A stretch of 64,000 bases of DNA from Prochlorococcus sp. AG-402-P18 (GTDB taxonomy: Bacteria > Cyanobacteriota > Cyanobacteriia > PCC-6307 > Cyanobiaceae), in the NCBI GenBank assembly GCA_003216275.1, contig QCJC01000001.1, forward strand, positions 62,001-126,000, given 5' to 3'. The notes beneath the pieces were generated by a model. It did not search any database. It had not been told where the DNA came from and worked only from the letters and a program-made list of their open reading frames with translations. Shown here one piece after another: positions 51,999 through 63,509 of the stretch. The position numbers and the translations under genes are program-made. Positions within the stretch are counted from its first letter, which is position 1; the number at the start of each line of letters is the position of its first letter.

Positions 51999-54335
51999 TT
52001 AGGATGGTTTAGCAAGTGGGAGTAGGCACTTATCTGAATCGCAACCGGCTGGTCCAGCCTCAGTAAGCTCCCCTTTGTCATATCGACTAAGAGCTTCAAA
52101 GAAATCACAATCTTTTCTTCTTTTGATTACCTCTGATTGCAGTTTTGTATAATATTGTTCGTCTATTGGTTCAAAAGGAAGTCTTGGAAATGTTGCATTT
52201 GCATCAAATCTTGCGAGCAAGGCGGCTGAAATATAACCTTTGTTTTCACTTATTGAGTTATGCAGTGCTTTAGCTAAACCCTCTATCTCATTTTCTCTGA
52301 ACTCGATTGTGGCAGAGGTGTTGTGGTCTGTGTAATTTGTCTGAACTTGCATATAAAAATCAAATTGGGCAAGAGCTGAAAAGCTATTGATATCAATTTG
52401 ATCAGCACCAGGTATGTTTGCCCAACTTACCTCAGTTGGTATTTCAACAAGCCACTCAGTACAGTTTGGATCAAACGGATTGTCTAGTAATTTTCCATTC
52501 TCATCTTTATCTGATTGAGAAGGTACGATTGTATAACCATAATCCATACAAGCTAGAGCTACTGGATCATTCTTACGAAAAGTAATTCTTCTAATAAAAC
52601 GCTGAGCCTTTGGAGGGTGCCAGCCTGGAGAAGCCCCGGTTAAAAGACTTTTTGTCCCTGCAGGTTGTACTGTTGTACATCGACTTGGTCGACGTATATT
52701 GTGTTGATCACAATAATCAAATACTGTATCGTTGACGATTTTTCTCCAACGACTTAAAAAAGTAGCTTCTTGCATTTTGAAATCCTGTCCCTCTTTGGTT
52801 TCGGGTCGCCCTTCTTCCCACCACTTTAACCAAGGTGTCCCAAAGGCATGAACGAAAAAGTCAAAAAGCCCTGTGAAGCTGACCCCTACAATGGGATCCC
52901 ATTCGCGACTTTTTCTATATCTCTCAACTTCAAATCTATGATTGAGTAGACAGGCAACTGACAAAGCTGCCGCCTTGAAAGCGTCTTCTTGTTGTTTAAT
53001 GTCTAACGGATCAATTTGATTAAGATGGATTTCTGCAAGATTACAGTGGAAATCTGAACCTAAGATTTCACCGCATGGATTAAGACCATACCTACTTAGT
53101 CTATGAAAGAGTTCATCGTCATCAAACGGACCATAATTTGATTGAATCCATTTAGAGGCTTCTTCTTTCCCCTGGTCGCAATATATATCTATGAACTCGT
53201 TCCTTAATTCTACTGTTGAAAGGATGTCCGCATTTGAGCGTGCAATTGCTTCTGGAGCAAATTGAATTGCTCCTTCTCCTGAGTGAAATTGCTTGGTGAC
53301 AGCTTCTACAAGGACGTCTATCTCAGGCTTGGTATGGTAAACGCGAGTATGGTTAGCCATTCTTAAAGCATCCTTCTCTGGGTCAATACTCCAATTCCCG
53401 TCAGAGTCTTGCTTCCATAAATTTTCTTTAGCTCCAGCCGCTCCTAAATCATCTGAAGAAAATTGGCGCATACCTGCGCTTCTTCTGATATTGCCAGCAA
53501 CAATTGTTACCGCTGCCTCATCTATGAGGAGGCAACACTCTATTGAAGTTAGTTTTCTTCCTATTGCTTTATTTAATAGATTTGTCACTCGAGGGTATAA
53601 ATCTTTGAGCTTTACTGGATTGGCCATGCCTCCGAATCCTTTGAGAGATTCACCTGCTGGTCTTACATCTGTTAAATCTATAGATACATTAATTACTCTA
53701 GAATTGAAACTGTTGTCACTGCTCAACTCCAGGATTTTTTGATAGCTATCAACCCATCCACGTCTACTATCTCCAACTTTTATGAGTACATTATTTTCTT
53801 TAATTGAGAAAGAAGTCTTTTCTTTCCTTTGATTAGGAGGAGTTATGCCAATATCTGAAACAGTTTGAATATTAATTGTGTTGAGAACCTCTGGCAACTG
53901 ATCAATTAAGTGAGGCTCAATTATTGCTCCCGTTCCGCAACCCATCATAGCTAAATCCATCATAAGTCCAAAGGCTTGCCAATCAACAAGATTTGTAGAG
54001 GTGCAATTGTAGGCTCCAGAGAAATTCTTTTCTTTCTCGATCCATTCTGTTCCACCTATCCAAAGCCATCGACCTGAAGGAAGAGCTTTTTTCTCTTGCT
54101 GCATTCTTTGCATTAAATTTATTTCTTCTTGCTTTAATCCACCAAGTTTCTTTAGGCCATCAAGGTTTCTAGTATTTACTTGCTCCCAGCTTTCACGACC
54201 TGCGGGAAGTTTTCTGCTGTAGGTTCTGTAAAAGACCGGATTCGCTGCAGGTGCAGTTATTGGAAAATCAGTTTTTACGTTTTTCCTACCCGAGGCTGAA
54301 TTATTAGTTTCGGGCTGGCTTGTTGCGATTGTCAA
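51999..54335 (-). CDS. nrdJ: Class II (adenosylcobalamin-dependent) ribonucleotide reductase; TTG start in track
   Basis: MMDLAMMGCGTGAIIEPH, NIRRSAGMRQFSSDD, LNPCGEILGSDFHCNLAEIHLNQ, VQPAGTKSLLTGASPGWHPPKAQRFIRRI. Confidence 0.94.
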   Translation of the reverse strand: MTIATSQPETNNSASGRKNVKTDFPITAPAANPVFYRTYSRKLPAGRESWEQVNTRNLDGLKKLGGLKQEEINLMQRMQQEKKALPSGRWLWIGGTEWIEKEKNFSGAYNCTSTNLVDWQAFGLMMDLAMMGCGTGAIIEPHLIDQLPEVLNTINIQTVSDIGITPPNQRKEKTSFSIKENNVLIKVGDSRRGWVDSYQKILELSSDNSFNSRVINVSIDLTDVRPAGESLKGFGGMANPVKLKDLYPRVTNLLNKAIGRKLTSIECCLLIDEAAVTIVAGNIRRSAGMRQFSSDDLGAAGAKENLWKQDSDGNWSIDPEKDALRMANHTRVYHTKPEIDVLVEAVTKQFHSGEGAIQFAPEAIARSNADILSTVELRNEFIDIYCDQGKEEASKWIQSNYGPFDDDELFHRLSRYGLNPCGEILGSDFHCNLAEIHLNQIDPLDIKQQEDAFKAAALSVACLLNHRFEVERYRKSREWDPIVGVSFTGLFDFFVHAFGTPWLKWWEEGRPETKEGQDFKMQEATFLSRWRKIVNDTVFDYCDQHNIRRPSRCTTVQPAGTKSLLTGASPGWHPPKAQRFIRRITFRKNDPVALACMDYGYTIVPSQSDKDENGKLLDNPFDPNCTEWLVEIPTEVSWANIPGADQIDINSFSALAQFDFYMQVQTNYTDHNTSATIEFRENEIEGLAKALHNSISENKGYISAALLARFDANATFPRLPFEPIDEQYYTKLQSEVIKRRKDCDFFEALSRYDKGELTEAGPAGCDSDKCLLPLAKPS

Positions 54336-54364
54336 GATCTTTGTATCCCTTTGGTATCTACTAC

Positions 54365-54398
54365 GCTAACGCCATGTATAGCGTTAGCAAGTTTTTTT
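54365..54398. promoter_or_regulatory. Hairpin plus T-run in the divergent nrdJ/methyltransferase intergenic region
   Basis: GCTAACGC-CATGTATA-GCGTTAGC then AAGTTTTTTT. Confidence 0.5.
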
Positions 54399-54447
54399 AA
54401 CACCATCTACAGGGTGCAAAGAAAAAAACAACAATTTAATTTTTCTA

Positions 54448-55131
54448 ATGCAGAGAACGCCTGAACCTGAACTTATGGAAACCCCTTCGCAGGTAAAGGC
54501 TTATGCGGATGCGGACTTCTCAAAAAGTGATTCCATGGTGGTTAAGGGGCTTGAGAAATATTTAAAAGAATTAGGAAAGAATCTTAATAAAAGTGATTTG
54601 ATTCTTGATGTGGCGTGTGGCCCGGGGAATATTTCTGAGAGAATTGCAATCAATTGGCCTTATGTAAAGGTTATTGGAATTGATGGTTCAAGGCAAATGT
54701 TAATTCAAGCAGAAGAAAGTCTTAAAGAAAATTTCTTGAAGAATTTAACTTATCAATTGATAGAAATTAATTCGATAGCAACTTGCAAGCAATATTTTCC
54801 ATTGAGGGCTGATGTATTGGTTAGTAATAGTGCTCTTCATCACTTTCATTCACCTTGTAAGTTTTGGGATGCATTAAAAAAACTTGGAAAAAAAAGGTGT
54901 ATTCATTTTCATCGTGATTTAATTAGGCCTTCTTCAATTGAGAAAGCAATTGAGATCAAAGAAAAATATCTTTCAAATTCGCCAGAAATTTTAAAGAAGG
55001 ATTTTTTTGCATCTCTTAAGGCATCATTTACAGTTGATGAGGTAAATCAGCAGCTAGTTAATGCAGGGTTATCTCAATTTGAGGTTTTTCAAGTTGATGA
55101 ACTTTATCTTGAGATTATTGGGCTTGTTTAA
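54448..55131 (+). CDS. Class I SAM-dependent methyltransferase
   Basis: [44 protein letters not shown]. Confidence 0.87.
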   Translation: MQRTPEPELMETPSQVKAYADADFSKSDSMVVKGLEKYLKELGKNLNKSDLILDVACGPGNISERIAINWPYVKVIGIDGSRQMLIQAEESLKENFLKNLTYQLIEINSIATCKQYFPLRADVLVSNSALHHFHSPCKFWDALKKLGKKRCIHFHRDLIRPSSIEKAIEIKEKYLSNSPEILKKDFFASLKASFTVDEVNQQLVNAGLSQFEVFQVDELYLEIIGLV

Positions 55132-55166
55132 TTCTGTTACTGATTTTTGAACAACTTCAAATAATA

Positions 55167-56834
55167 ATGACATCAAAACCACCAGGAAAGACTAATTTAA
55201 ATTCAACTTTAGAAGAAGAATTAGGAAATTCTCTTGATTCGGAAGTTAGCAAAAGACGAAATTTTGCAATTATTTCTCATCCCGATGCAGGAAAAACTAC
55301 ATTGACAGAAAAACTTTTGCTTTATGGTGGGGCGATACAACAAGCAGGAGCAGTAAAAGCAAGAGGAGAACAGAGAAAAGTTACTTCTGATTGGATGGAA
55401 TTAGAGAAACAAAGAGGTATTTCAATTACATCAACTGTTCTGCAATTTGCCTATAAAGATAAGACCATTAACTTATTAGATACGCCTGGTCACCAAGATT
55501 TCTCTGAGGATACATATAGAACACTCGCAGCAGCTGACAATGCGGTAATGCTTGAAGATGCAGCTAAAGGACTTGAGCCTCAGACCAGGAAGCTCTTTGA
55601 GGTTTGCAGAATGCGTCAGATCCCAATTTTTACATTCATCAACAAGATGGATAGACCAGGTCAAGAACCGCTTGAATTGTTAGATGAGATTGAGTCGGAA
55701 TTAGATTTATTAACTTTTGCGGTTAATTGGCCAATAGGAAGTGGGGAACTATTTAGAGGAGTTATTGAACGCGCAACTAAAGAAGTGGTTTTATTCTCTA
55801 GAGCTGAAAGAGGGAAGCAATCTAAAGAAAGACGATTGAAAATAAATGATCCAGAACTCAAAAATTTAGTAGAGGAAGAATTATTAATAAAAGCACTTGA
55901 AGAAATTGAGATTTTGGATGAAGCCGGCTCTGATTTGAATCAAGAACTAATTTTATCGGGGGAATTGACTCCTGTTTTTTTTGGTTCTGCCATGACCAAC
56001 TTTGGAGTTAGGCCATTTTTAGATAATTTTCTTGAGCTATCTCAGGCTCCTGTTGCTCGGAAGAGTTTTGATGGCCTAGTTGACCCTAAAAGTGAATCTT
56101 TTAGTGGATTTGTGTTTAAATTGCAAGCAAACATGGATCCAAAACATAGAGATAGAGTCGCTTTCGTGAGGGTCTGTAGCGGCAGATTTCAAAAAGACAT
56201 GACAGTCCAGCATGCGCGAACTGGAAGACAGATTCGGCTTTCAAGACCTCAAAAGATATTTGGTCAAGATAGAGCAGTCGTTGATGATGCATACCCAGGA
56301 GATGTTATTGGCTTAAATAATCCTGGTATGTTTTCAATAGGAGATACATTATTTAAAGGTTCTCGTGTTGAATTTGAGGGGATACCTTGTTTTAGCCCTG
56401 AGATATTTAGTTGGTTAAGAAATCCAAATCCCTCAGCCTTTAAGAATTTTAGAAAAGGAGTTAATGAGTTAAGGGAGGAAGGAGCAGTTCAAATTCTTTA
56501 TGATACTGATCAAAGTAAAAGAGATCCGATTTTGGCAGCAGTTGGTCAGCTTCAGCTTGAGGTCGTTCAACATCGTTTGGCCAGTGAATATGGAGTTGAA
56601 ACTAAACTTGAGCCTATGGGGTATCAAGTTGCTAGATGGGTAAAAGGTGGATGGCCTGCATTAGAAAAAATAGGACGAATTTTTAATTGTAAAACGGTTC
56701 AAGATGCCTGGCTTAGACCTGTGTTGCTTTTTAAGAATGAATGGAACCTTAATCAGCTAAAAGAGGATAATCCTGAAATTGAGTTGAATTCTGTTGCACC
56801 AGTTGTGAGTGGTGTTGATCCTGTTTCCCTTTAG
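55167..56834 (+). CDS. prfC: Peptide chain release factor 3
   Basis: [68 protein letters not shown]. Confidence 0.96.
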   Translation: MTSKPPGKTNLNSTLEEELGNSLDSEVSKRRNFAIISHPDAGKTTLTEKLLLYGGAIQQAGAVKARGEQRKVTSDWMELEKQRGISITSTVLQFAYKDKTINLLDTPGHQDFSEDTYRTLAAADNAVMLEDAAKGLEPQTRKLFEVCRMRQIPIFTFINKMDRPGQEPLELLDEIESELDLLTFAVNWPIGSGELFRGVIERATKEVVLFSRAERGKQSKERRLKINDPELKNLVEEELLIKALEEIEILDEAGSDLNQELILSGELTPVFFGSAMTNFGVRPFLDNFLELSQAPVARKSFDGLVDPKSESFSGFVFKLQANMDPKHRDRVAFVRVCSGRFQKDMTVQHARTGRQIRLSRPQKIFGQDRAVVDDAYPGDVIGLNNPGMFSIGDTLFKGSRVEFEGIPCFSPEIFSWLRNPNPSAFKNFRKGVNELREEGAVQILYDTDQSKRDPILAAVGQLQLEVVQHRLASEYGVETKLEPMGYQVARWVKGGWPALEKIGRIFNCKTVQDAWLRPVLLFKNEWNLNQLKEDNPEIELNSVAPVVSGVDPVSL

Positions 56835-56889
56835 AATGGTTTAAGATCTATTTGAATAAAGAGAACTTATAAATTCTTTTTGAAAATCT

Positions 56890-57579
56890 ATGAATGATGG
56901 TACTAATCCACAGGCAAATTCAAATTCTCAAGACCCTCTTTTGATTCTTGGATTAAAAAATGGTGCCAGTTTTGATGCTATTCAAAAAGCTAGGGATAAA
57001 AAATTGATAGAAGCTGGGGATGATCAAATTTCTAAAGCGAAGATTGAGTCAGCATACGATTCACTGCTAATGGTAAGTCTTAAGTCAAGACAGCTTGGCA
57101 ATCTAAGTAATGAGGCTATAAGTGCGTCAAAAAAAGAAAATGAAGCCAAGAACGATGGAGAAAGCGTACCTGGCAAAATATTAACTAGATTAAGGGAATT
57201 TAATCTCCCTTCTTATCAGGATTCTTCTTCTAGTTTTTTCCCGAATTTGGAATTAGCTTCAGGACAAGAGTTGAATATAAGAATTTCTTTAGGAGCACTG
57301 TTTTTTTTATTGGTTTTAATCGTTCCTTCTGAAGGTGTTGAATTAATTCTTTCACTATCAACAATAGGCTTATTTATTAGTCAGCTTCGTAGAGGGAGGC
57401 CTTTTTTCTCTTCCATTATTTGGTGCATTCTTCTTTTGACTGTAGGGCTTTTATCTGGTGAATTGCTTTTGGGTGGTGCTCAGTCTTTTGTTGAAAACAC
57501 GGCCTCTTTATCTTCAGATAAATGGGAAGCAATACCAGCAGTATTCTTAATTTGGCTGGGAGTTCTATTCCTTGATTGA
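56890..57579 (+). CDS. CPP1/DUF3353-like membrane protein with J-like N-terminus
   Basis: DPLLILGLKNGASFDAIQKARDKKLIEAGDD...KIESAYDSLLM then several TM helices. Confidence 0.75.
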   Translation: MNDGTNPQANSNSQDPLLILGLKNGASFDAIQKARDKKLIEAGDDQISKAKIESAYDSLLMVSLKSRQLGNLSNEAISASKKENEAKNDGESVPGKILTRLREFNLPSYQDSSSSFFPNLELASGQELNIRISLGALFFLLVLIVPSEGVELILSLSTIGLFISQLRRGRPFFSSIIWCILLLTVGLLSGELLLGGAQSFVENTASLSSDKWEAIPAVFLIWLGVLFLD

Positions 57580-57584
57580 TTTTT

Positions 57585-58484
57585 TTAAGTGATCAAGGAA
57601 ATCAACTCTGTTTTGTTGACAAGGTAAATATTTTTACAGAATTGGCATGTTAGTTCGGCTTTCCCATCCTCCTTTAGCATTTCTTTAAGTTGATTTTTAC
57701 CCAAAAGCTTCAATGCCGATAAACTTCTATCTCTTGAACATCTACATTTAAAATTAATTTTCTGAGATGAGCTAATAATATCTGTAGATGATTGATCTAG
57801 ATCAGGAAAAATTTCTTCAATTAGAGATATAAGATTGTTTTCTTTTTTGTTTAGCAAGGCTCCAAAAGATTGAATTTCTCTACATCTATTTTCCAGCAAG
57901 GTTATTAATGAATAGTCTCTTTCAGCTTTTGGCAATATTTGTGCTAAGAGCCCTCCGCTACAAACTATGCCATTTTGATTAATTATTTCTCCAACAAATA
58001 CAGCGGATGGTGTTTGTTCCGAATGCAGTAAATAGGAAGCTATATCTTCCCCTATGCCTCCATTTACTAATTCAACTGTGCTGTTATGTGGTTCACCTTT
58101 GCCCTCATCTCTAATAACGTGAAGATAACCAATACCTGTAGCTTTTTTGAAGTCAAATGTATAGTGATCTTTTTTATTTTTAATAAGGTCTAATTCAAGA
58201 TTTGGATTACCTACATAACCTCTCACACTTCCATCCCGACCAGCATCAATCGTTAATCCTTTTAGTGGCCCGTCTGAGCTTATCCTTAGTGTAACCCTTC
58301 CATGATTGACCTTCATTGAACTTGCAAGTAAAAGGCTCGCAGACATAGCCCTACCTACTATTGCAGAAGTTAAATATGAAAGAGAATGCCTTCTCTTAGC
58401 TTCTTTTGTTGACTGTGTCGTTGAGACGGCTACTAATCTGATCCCCCCTTTAGCTGCAGTAGCTCTAATAAGTGAATCTGTCAT
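57585..58484 (-). CDS. hslO: Hsp33 redox-regulated chaperone
   Basis: Hsp33 N-terminal domain; C-terminal CRCSRDR...[10 protein letters not shown] zinc-binding cysteines. Confidence 0.93.
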   Translation of the reverse strand: MTDSLIRATAAKGGIRLVAVSTTQSTKEAKRRHSLSYLTSAIVGRAMSASLLLASSMKVNHGRVTLRISSDGPLKGLTIDAGRDGSVRGYVGNPNLELDLIKNKKDHYTFDFKKATGIGYLHVIRDEGKGEPHNSTVELVNGGIGEDIASYLLHSEQTPSAVFVGEIINQNGIVCSGGLLAQILPKAERDYSLITLLENRCREIQSFGALLNKKENNLISLIEEIFPDLDQSSTDIISSSQKINFKCRCSRDRSLSALKLLGKNQLKEMLKEDGKAELTCQFCKNIYLVNKTELISLIT

Positions 58485-58488
58485 TGAA

Positions 58489-59136
58489 TTATTTTTGAAG
58501 TTTAGTTTTTTTATGGGAGATAAGTCTACCTTCGCTTAGCTCATAACAATCGGTATTAAATTCTTTAAAAAGTTCTGGTTCATGAGTAACGATTAAGATA
58601 GTTTGCTGCCCTTTCAGATTTGAAAGCAATTCAATGACTTCATTTTTTACTGACCAGTCTAGCCCTGCAGTTGGCTCATCCAATAAAAGTATTTTAGGTT
58701 TCCTAATTAATTGAACAGCGATTGCTAGTCGTCGTTGCTGGCCGCCGCTAAGAGACTCTGGAGGTTGCTTTAACTCTATGTTTTGCAGGCCAACTTTATT
58801 AAGCGTTGTGAATTGTTCTGTAGTTGATAACTTTTTGTGCCCAAGTCGTAATTCTTGTCCTACTGATAATCCAAGAAAATATCTCTCTGGAAATTGAAAA
58901 ACTAAACCACATAACCATCTTCGCTGCTTTGGATTAAGAGTTTTGTCGAACCATTTGATTTGTCCTTTTTGGCAGTCCGAAAGGCCACTAATTATTTCTA
59001 GTAATGTTGTTTTTCCGCTTCCGCTAGATCCCCTGATTAAAGTAATTCTGCCAGGTATAAGGTCTAAACACAGATTATGTAGTATTGGATTATTTGCTGT
59101 TGAGGGGTGATAACAAATATCTTTTAAACTAAGCAT
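58489..59136 (-). CDS. ABC transporter ATP-binding protein
   Basis: [55 protein letters not shown]. Confidence 0.92.
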   Translation of the reverse strand: MLSLKDICYHPSTANNPILHNLCLDLIPGRITLIRGSSGSGKTTLLEIISGLSDCQKGQIKWFDKTLNPKQRRWLCGLVFQFPERYFLGLSVGQELRLGHKKLSTTEQFTTLNKVGLQNIELKQPPESLSGGQQRRLAIAVQLIRKPKILLLDEPTAGLDWSVKNEVIELLSNLKGQQTILIVTHEPELFKEFNTDCYELSEGRLISHKKTKLQK

Positions 59137-59241
59137 TATGTTCTCATTGCGAATTTGATCAAATTAAGATTTTTTATTTTAACAATCAACTTACATTAGA
59201 TTGCCTTTGATATCTTTTAGTTTTTTCTTTTTCAAGATCTA

Positions 59242-59697
59242 TTGTTTATGGAAGTTAGATTTCGTGAGGTTGATCCTTTTAATTGCTGGATATGGCTTAG
59301 ATATTCAGATGTACCTAGCAAAGGAGAAAAAGAATATGTCGATGGTATTTTTGATTCTTGGTATGTTCTAGGCAGACTTGGGGGGTTTAATTCTGAAAAT
59401 TTGCAAACACACGAAATGGGTTCTGACATCAGTTGGATGAGCTATGAAAATGACGATACCTCCTCTAGTCTTCCATCATTAATGCATAATCTTGGAGAAT
59501 TTGAATTTAATGAGTGTTGGGCAAGATGTTGGGTCGATTTAGGAACTTCTGACCTGATTGCAATTGATGTTTTGATAAATGTGCTAAAACAAATGGATGT
59601 TGATGTTGTGAAAATAGAAGAACTAATTATCGGAGGAGTAAATCAAGATTGGCCAGTAGAAGAACATCCTGAAGCAATTTTTTCTTCAACAGATTAA
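59242..59697 (+). CDS. DUF3531-like conserved protein
   Basis: MEVRFREVDPFNCWIWLRYSDVPSKGEKEYVDGIFDSWYVLGRLGGFNSENLQ resembles the cyanobacterial/plastid DUF3531 family. Confidence 0.75.
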   Translation: MFMEVRFREVDPFNCWIWLRYSDVPSKGEKEYVDGIFDSWYVLGRLGGFNSENLQTHEMGSDISWMSYENDDTSSSLPSLMHNLGEFEFNECWARCWVDLGTSDLIAIDVLINVLKQMDVDVVKIEELIIGGVNQDWPVEEHPEAIFSSTD

Positions 59698-59703
59698 TTT
59701 TCT

Positions 59704-60468
59704 ATGGCTGAGAAAAGAAGATTATTTATAAATCCAAATCGATTAAGTGATGAAATCGATTCAAATGGAGAGTTGATATTGACCTCTAATGAATCACATT
59801 ATTTATTTAGAGTTATGAGGATGAGATCGAAAGATATTTTAGAGGTTATTGATGGAAAAGGTCATCTTTGGAACGCAAGAATTGTTGAAAATAAAACTAT
59901 AAAACTTACCAATGCTTTTGATAAACCTCTTCAAGTCGTTCCAAGAGAGAGACCATTAATAGGCATTGCTGTAGTTATTCCTAAGAAGGGGTTTGAAAAC
60001 TTTTTGCAAATGAGTTGTGAGATAGGAGTTGACATTATTCAACCATTAATTTCAAAACGATCAGTAGTTAAAGAATGTAGTAACGAAAAAATTATTAGAT
60101 TTCAAAAAATTATTCATGAAGCCGTTGAGCAATCTGAAAGACTTTGGAGTCCAGAACTAATGCAGGTATTGACATTTCCTAATTGGATATATGATTTGCC
60201 TTCCGAAGCTCAAATAGGATTTGCCACAACACGCATTCAAAACTTGCAAGATTGTGTGAATTGGTTAAAAGAAACACCACATAAAGTCAATCAAGTTTGG
60301 GTGGTAGTGGGTCCAGAGGGAGGTTGGAATAAAGATGAAGAGGCATTAGCTTTTAACTCTGGCTTGTCTGGGGTGTCTATGGGAGAAACTATTTTGAGGA
60401 CATCAACAGCTGCCGTAAGTGCCTGTCAGTTAATGACTTCATGGAGAAGACTTAAATCATCCCTATAA
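59704..60468 (+). CDS. rsmE: 16S rRNA m3U1498 methyltransferase
   Basis: SHYLFRVMRMRSKDILEVIDGKG, VVVGPEGGWNKDEEALA, SMGETILRTSTAAVSA. Confidence 0.93.
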   Translation: MAEKRRLFINPNRLSDEIDSNGELILTSNESHYLFRVMRMRSKDILEVIDGKGHLWNARIVENKTIKLTNAFDKPLQVVPRERPLIGIAVVIPKKGFENFLQMSCEIGVDIIQPLISKRSVVKECSNEKIIRFQKIIHEAVEQSERLWSPELMQVLTFPNWIYDLPSEAQIGFATTRIQNLQDCVNWLKETPHKVNQVWVVVGPEGGWNKDEEALAFNSGLSGVSMGETILRTSTAAVSACQLMTSWRRLKSSL

Positions 60469-60531
60469 GATTGAATATTTTTGATCATAAAACCGTCTAT
60501 TGTTTAGAAATAGGCATGCTGGTTAGGAACG

Positions 60532-61275
60532 ATGGCTAACTTTTCTTCTATAAGCGGTATTTGGATTAATGCTTTTTTGATTAATTTCTTGTTGATATTT
60601 GTAGGACATAGGCTTCCATTTTTAACTAAGAAAGGTTGGATTCATGCTGGAATACTTGGAACACTTTTATTAGGATCTATTGGTTGGAATGGTTGGATAT
60701 CAGTTTGTGTATATCTCTTGCTGGGAACCTTAGTTACAAAAATTGGATACAAAAATAAGGCTTCCCGAGGGATTGCTGAAGCAAGAGGTGGTCAACGTGG
60801 GCCTGAAAATGTATGGGGGTCTGCAGCAACAGGTTGCTCACTCGCCTTATTAAGTTGTCTTTGGCCAAATCATTTAAATTTATTCATGGTAGGTTTTGCT
60901 TCTAGTTTCAGTGCAAAACTTTCCGATACTTTTTCAAGTGAAATTGGCAAAAGATTTGGTAAAAGAACTTTTCTAATTACGACTTTAAAGTCAGTATCAC
61001 CAGGAACAGAGGGGGCAATAAGTATCGAAGGTTCAATGGCTGGTTTGTTAGGAAGTTTTATCATGACTATTTTTATGCTTAATCTATCGATCATTTCTGG
61101 ACTATCTGTTGCTTTTATAGTCTTCTTTTCTGGGTATTTAGCAACTTTTTTGGAAAGTTATATTGGAGCAGTAGTTCAAAATAAGATTGATTGGATGACT
61201 AATGAATTAGTTAATTCTATCCAGACATCTATAGCCGCTATTATTTCTATCTTTTTATATTTGAAGTTTGTTTGA
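60532..61275 (+). CDS. DUF92/TIGR00297-family integral membrane protein
   Basis: LTKKGWIHAGILGTLLLGSIGWNGW, ASSFSAKLSDTFSSEIGKRFGKRTFLITTLKSVSPGTEGAIS. Confidence 0.9.
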   Translation: MANFSSISGIWINAFLINFLLIFVGHRLPFLTKKGWIHAGILGTLLLGSIGWNGWISVCVYLLLGTLVTKIGYKNKASRGIAEARGGQRGPENVWGSAATGCSLALLSCLWPNHLNLFMVGFASSFSAKLSDTFSSEIGKRFGKRTFLITTLKSVSPGTEGAISIEGSMAGLLGSFIMTIFMLNLSIISGLSVAFIVFFSGYLATFLESYIGAVVQNKIDWMTNELVNSIQTSIAAIISIFLYLKFV

Positions 61276-61280
61276 AATGT

Positions 61281-61928
61281 TTATTTTAAATCAGCCCAAT
61301 TCTTCAGTGCTGGCCATTCGCTAATTTGGTCATAAATCCATTTATGACCCTTAGTATTTAGATGTATTCCATCTGATGAGAGTAATTCCTTAAATGATAA
61401 TAGGTTGATCATTTTCTCATGGATAGATAAAAACGGGACATTTAATTCTAAGCAAGTTTCTTCAATTTTATTTTCATATTTAGAACAAGCTTGATTTGAA
61501 TACCAAAGACATTCTGCAAAAGGCATTGAGTCTTCATTAACAGGTGTTAATCCAAGAACCATTATATGTACATCATTCTTGATTTCGTTTACTAATTGTT
61601 TTAAGCCAAATTTAAAAGCATCTTCGGAAAGTTGGGGCCTGCCATCTTTTCTTCCAATTCTAGCTGTATCATTTAATCCAATTGATAGCAAAATACCTTC
61701 AGGAACTTTTCTCCTTAACTCTCCCCTTGATGCCCACTCATTCTTATATCTTATAGCAACTTTCTCTAATCCATCTCCTCTTACTCCAAGAGAATAAATG
61801 ATAGGTGCACCATCTAAATATAACCAGTTTTGTCTTAATCTCTCAGACCATCCCCCTCCCTCTAGATCTCCCCATCCGTAAACCCCACTATCTCCAATTA
61901 TGATTAATTTTTTCTGATATTTATTCAT
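61281..61928 (-). CDS. GDSL/SGNH-family hydrolase
   Basis: LIIIGDSGVYGWGDLEGGGWSERLRQNW, LSIGLNDTARI, SSDGIHLNTKGH. Confidence 0.9.
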   Translation of the reverse strand: MNKYQKKLIIIGDSGVYGWGDLEGGGWSERLRQNWLYLDGAPIIYSLGVRGDGLEKVAIRYKNEWASRGELRRKVPEGILLSIGLNDTARIGRKDGRPQLSEDAFKFGLKQLVNEIKNDVHIMVLGLTPVNEDSMPFAECLWYSNQACSKYENKIEETCLELNVPFLSIHEKMINLLSFKELLSSDGIHLNTKGHKWIYDQISEWPALKNWADLK

Positions 61929-61952
61929 AAGTCGATATGTTGAATAAAATAA

Positions 61953-63503
61953 CTAACTAATGAAATTGTTGGTTGAATTCTTTAACCAATAATTTTTAGA
62001 AATGTTAAATAAAAACTCTCCCGACATTGTTAAGAAAGAGAAAGTAGCAGTTATTATCATGACTTGTGCCCAATCGAATGAGCTCAGTGATTCCTGTAAT
62101 TGCCACCCTAATCCTACTCCTCCGACTGCACCTATAATTGCTGTTTCCTTGAGGATTACGTCACTTCTATATGCTCCATAAGCTAAGTAACTATTACTTT
62201 GGGGTGCTAATATTCCATAAAGTGTTGCTGATTTCTTGCTTGAACCATTGCTTTTAATTGCTCGATAAATACTTTTTTCTTGATTTAGTATGTTATCTGT
62301 AAGTAATCTTCCCATGACACCCATATGTGTAATTCCTAGTGATAATGCGGCTACAGATATATTAGGATTAGTAAAAAGAAGAATAATTATAGTGGTCAAT
62401 GGAGGAGGTATCAATCTAAAGAGGATCCAAATAAGATTTTGAACTTTTAGAGGGAATTTACCTGGGAATAATACTAGTAAAAGTGGAGGTGTACCTATTG
62501 CAATCCCAGACGCAAAAAAAGTTATTAAGATTGTTGTAATGATTAGTTTAAAAAGAGGTAAGTTATTCAATTCATTTCTTATCTCTACGAATGAAGGTAA
62601 ATTTAAATACGAAAAGCTTAATGGAGTAAATATCTCGAAATTTATATTATAAAGCCAACTAATACCTAACGATAGAGATAGTAAAAATATTGAGATTGAA
62701 ATTAAGAAAGAATTTTTCAAACTAATATTTTCAGATAAATAACTTCTTAAATATCTTATAAATTTCTCTAATGAAATCATAACTAACCAAAGCATCCACA
62801 AACAAGTCCACATTTCATTGAACTCAAAGGATTTTAAAGTTAAATATAGTTCTGTTCCTATACCTCCTAATCCAAATATTCCAAGTAATGTTACACCTCT
62901 AATTGCACATTCAAATCTGTAACTTCCATATATAGATACTATAGGTATTAACTTTGGTAGTAGAATAGTTATAAATGAGCTCATAAAATTAGATCCAGTT
63001 CTCTTAATTGCTATTAGAGGTTGTATATCAAAACTATCTAGTTGATCTGAAATTACTCTTGCTGTTAAGGCTGAATAGGGAATGACTATAGATATAATTG
63101 CCACCCAAATATTCAAACCTAAAATTTGTATAAATAGTAGACCCCAGACTACTTCATGTATTGATCTTGGAATTGCTAATGAGTATTTTATGAATTTACC
63201 TAAATAAGAAAATTTAGGAATACTTTTCCAAAATAAATCTGTAGATAGTACACCTAAAAGAATTCCAATAAGCATACTTATAACCCAGCTAGTTAAAGCA
63301 GTAGCAATTGTTATTTGAAGTCCTTCCCATGCGCTTTTAACTAATTCTTGATTGAACGATGGTTTTATTGCTGAGCTTATGAATAGAAATATGATATTTA
63401 GACCCCCAATATGAAATCCTTTGATGATTTCTATTAGAATGGGAATGTAGGCTATTGATGGGATTAATGTTAATAAAGTTGATACTGGTTTTATTAATTT
63501 CAT
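61953..63503 (-). CDS. phnE: Phosphonate/phosphite ABC transporter permease, two fused PhnE-type domains
   Basis: 516 aa with two BPD-type permease halves (LAIPRSIHEVVWGLLFIQILGLNIWVAI...; THMGVMGRLLTDNI...VILKETAIIGAVGGVGLG). Confidence 0.82.
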   Translation of the reverse strand: MKLIKPVSTLLTLIPSIAYIPILIEIIKGFHIGGLNIIFLFISSAIKPSFNQELVKSAWEGLQITIATALTSWVISMLIGILLGVLSTDLFWKSIPKFSYLGKFIKYSLAIPRSIHEVVWGLLFIQILGLNIWVAIISIVIPYSALTARVISDQLDSFDIQPLIAIKRTGSNFMSSFITILLPKLIPIVSIYGSYRFECAIRGVTLLGIFGLGGIGTELYLTLKSFEFNEMWTCLWMLWLVMISLEKFIRYLRSYLSENISLKNSFLISISIFLLSLSLGISWLYNINFEIFTPLSFSYLNLPSFVEIRNELNNLPLFKLIITTILITFFASGIAIGTPPLLLVLFPGKFPLKVQNLIWILFRLIPPPLTTIIILLFTNPNISVAALSLGITHMGVMGRLLTDNILNQEKSIYRAIKSNGSSKKSATLYGILAPQSNSYLAYGAYRSDVILKETAIIGAVGGVGLGWQLQESLSSFDWAQVMIITATFSFLTMSGEFLFNISKNYWLKNSTNNFIS

Positions 63504-63509
63504 TATGAA

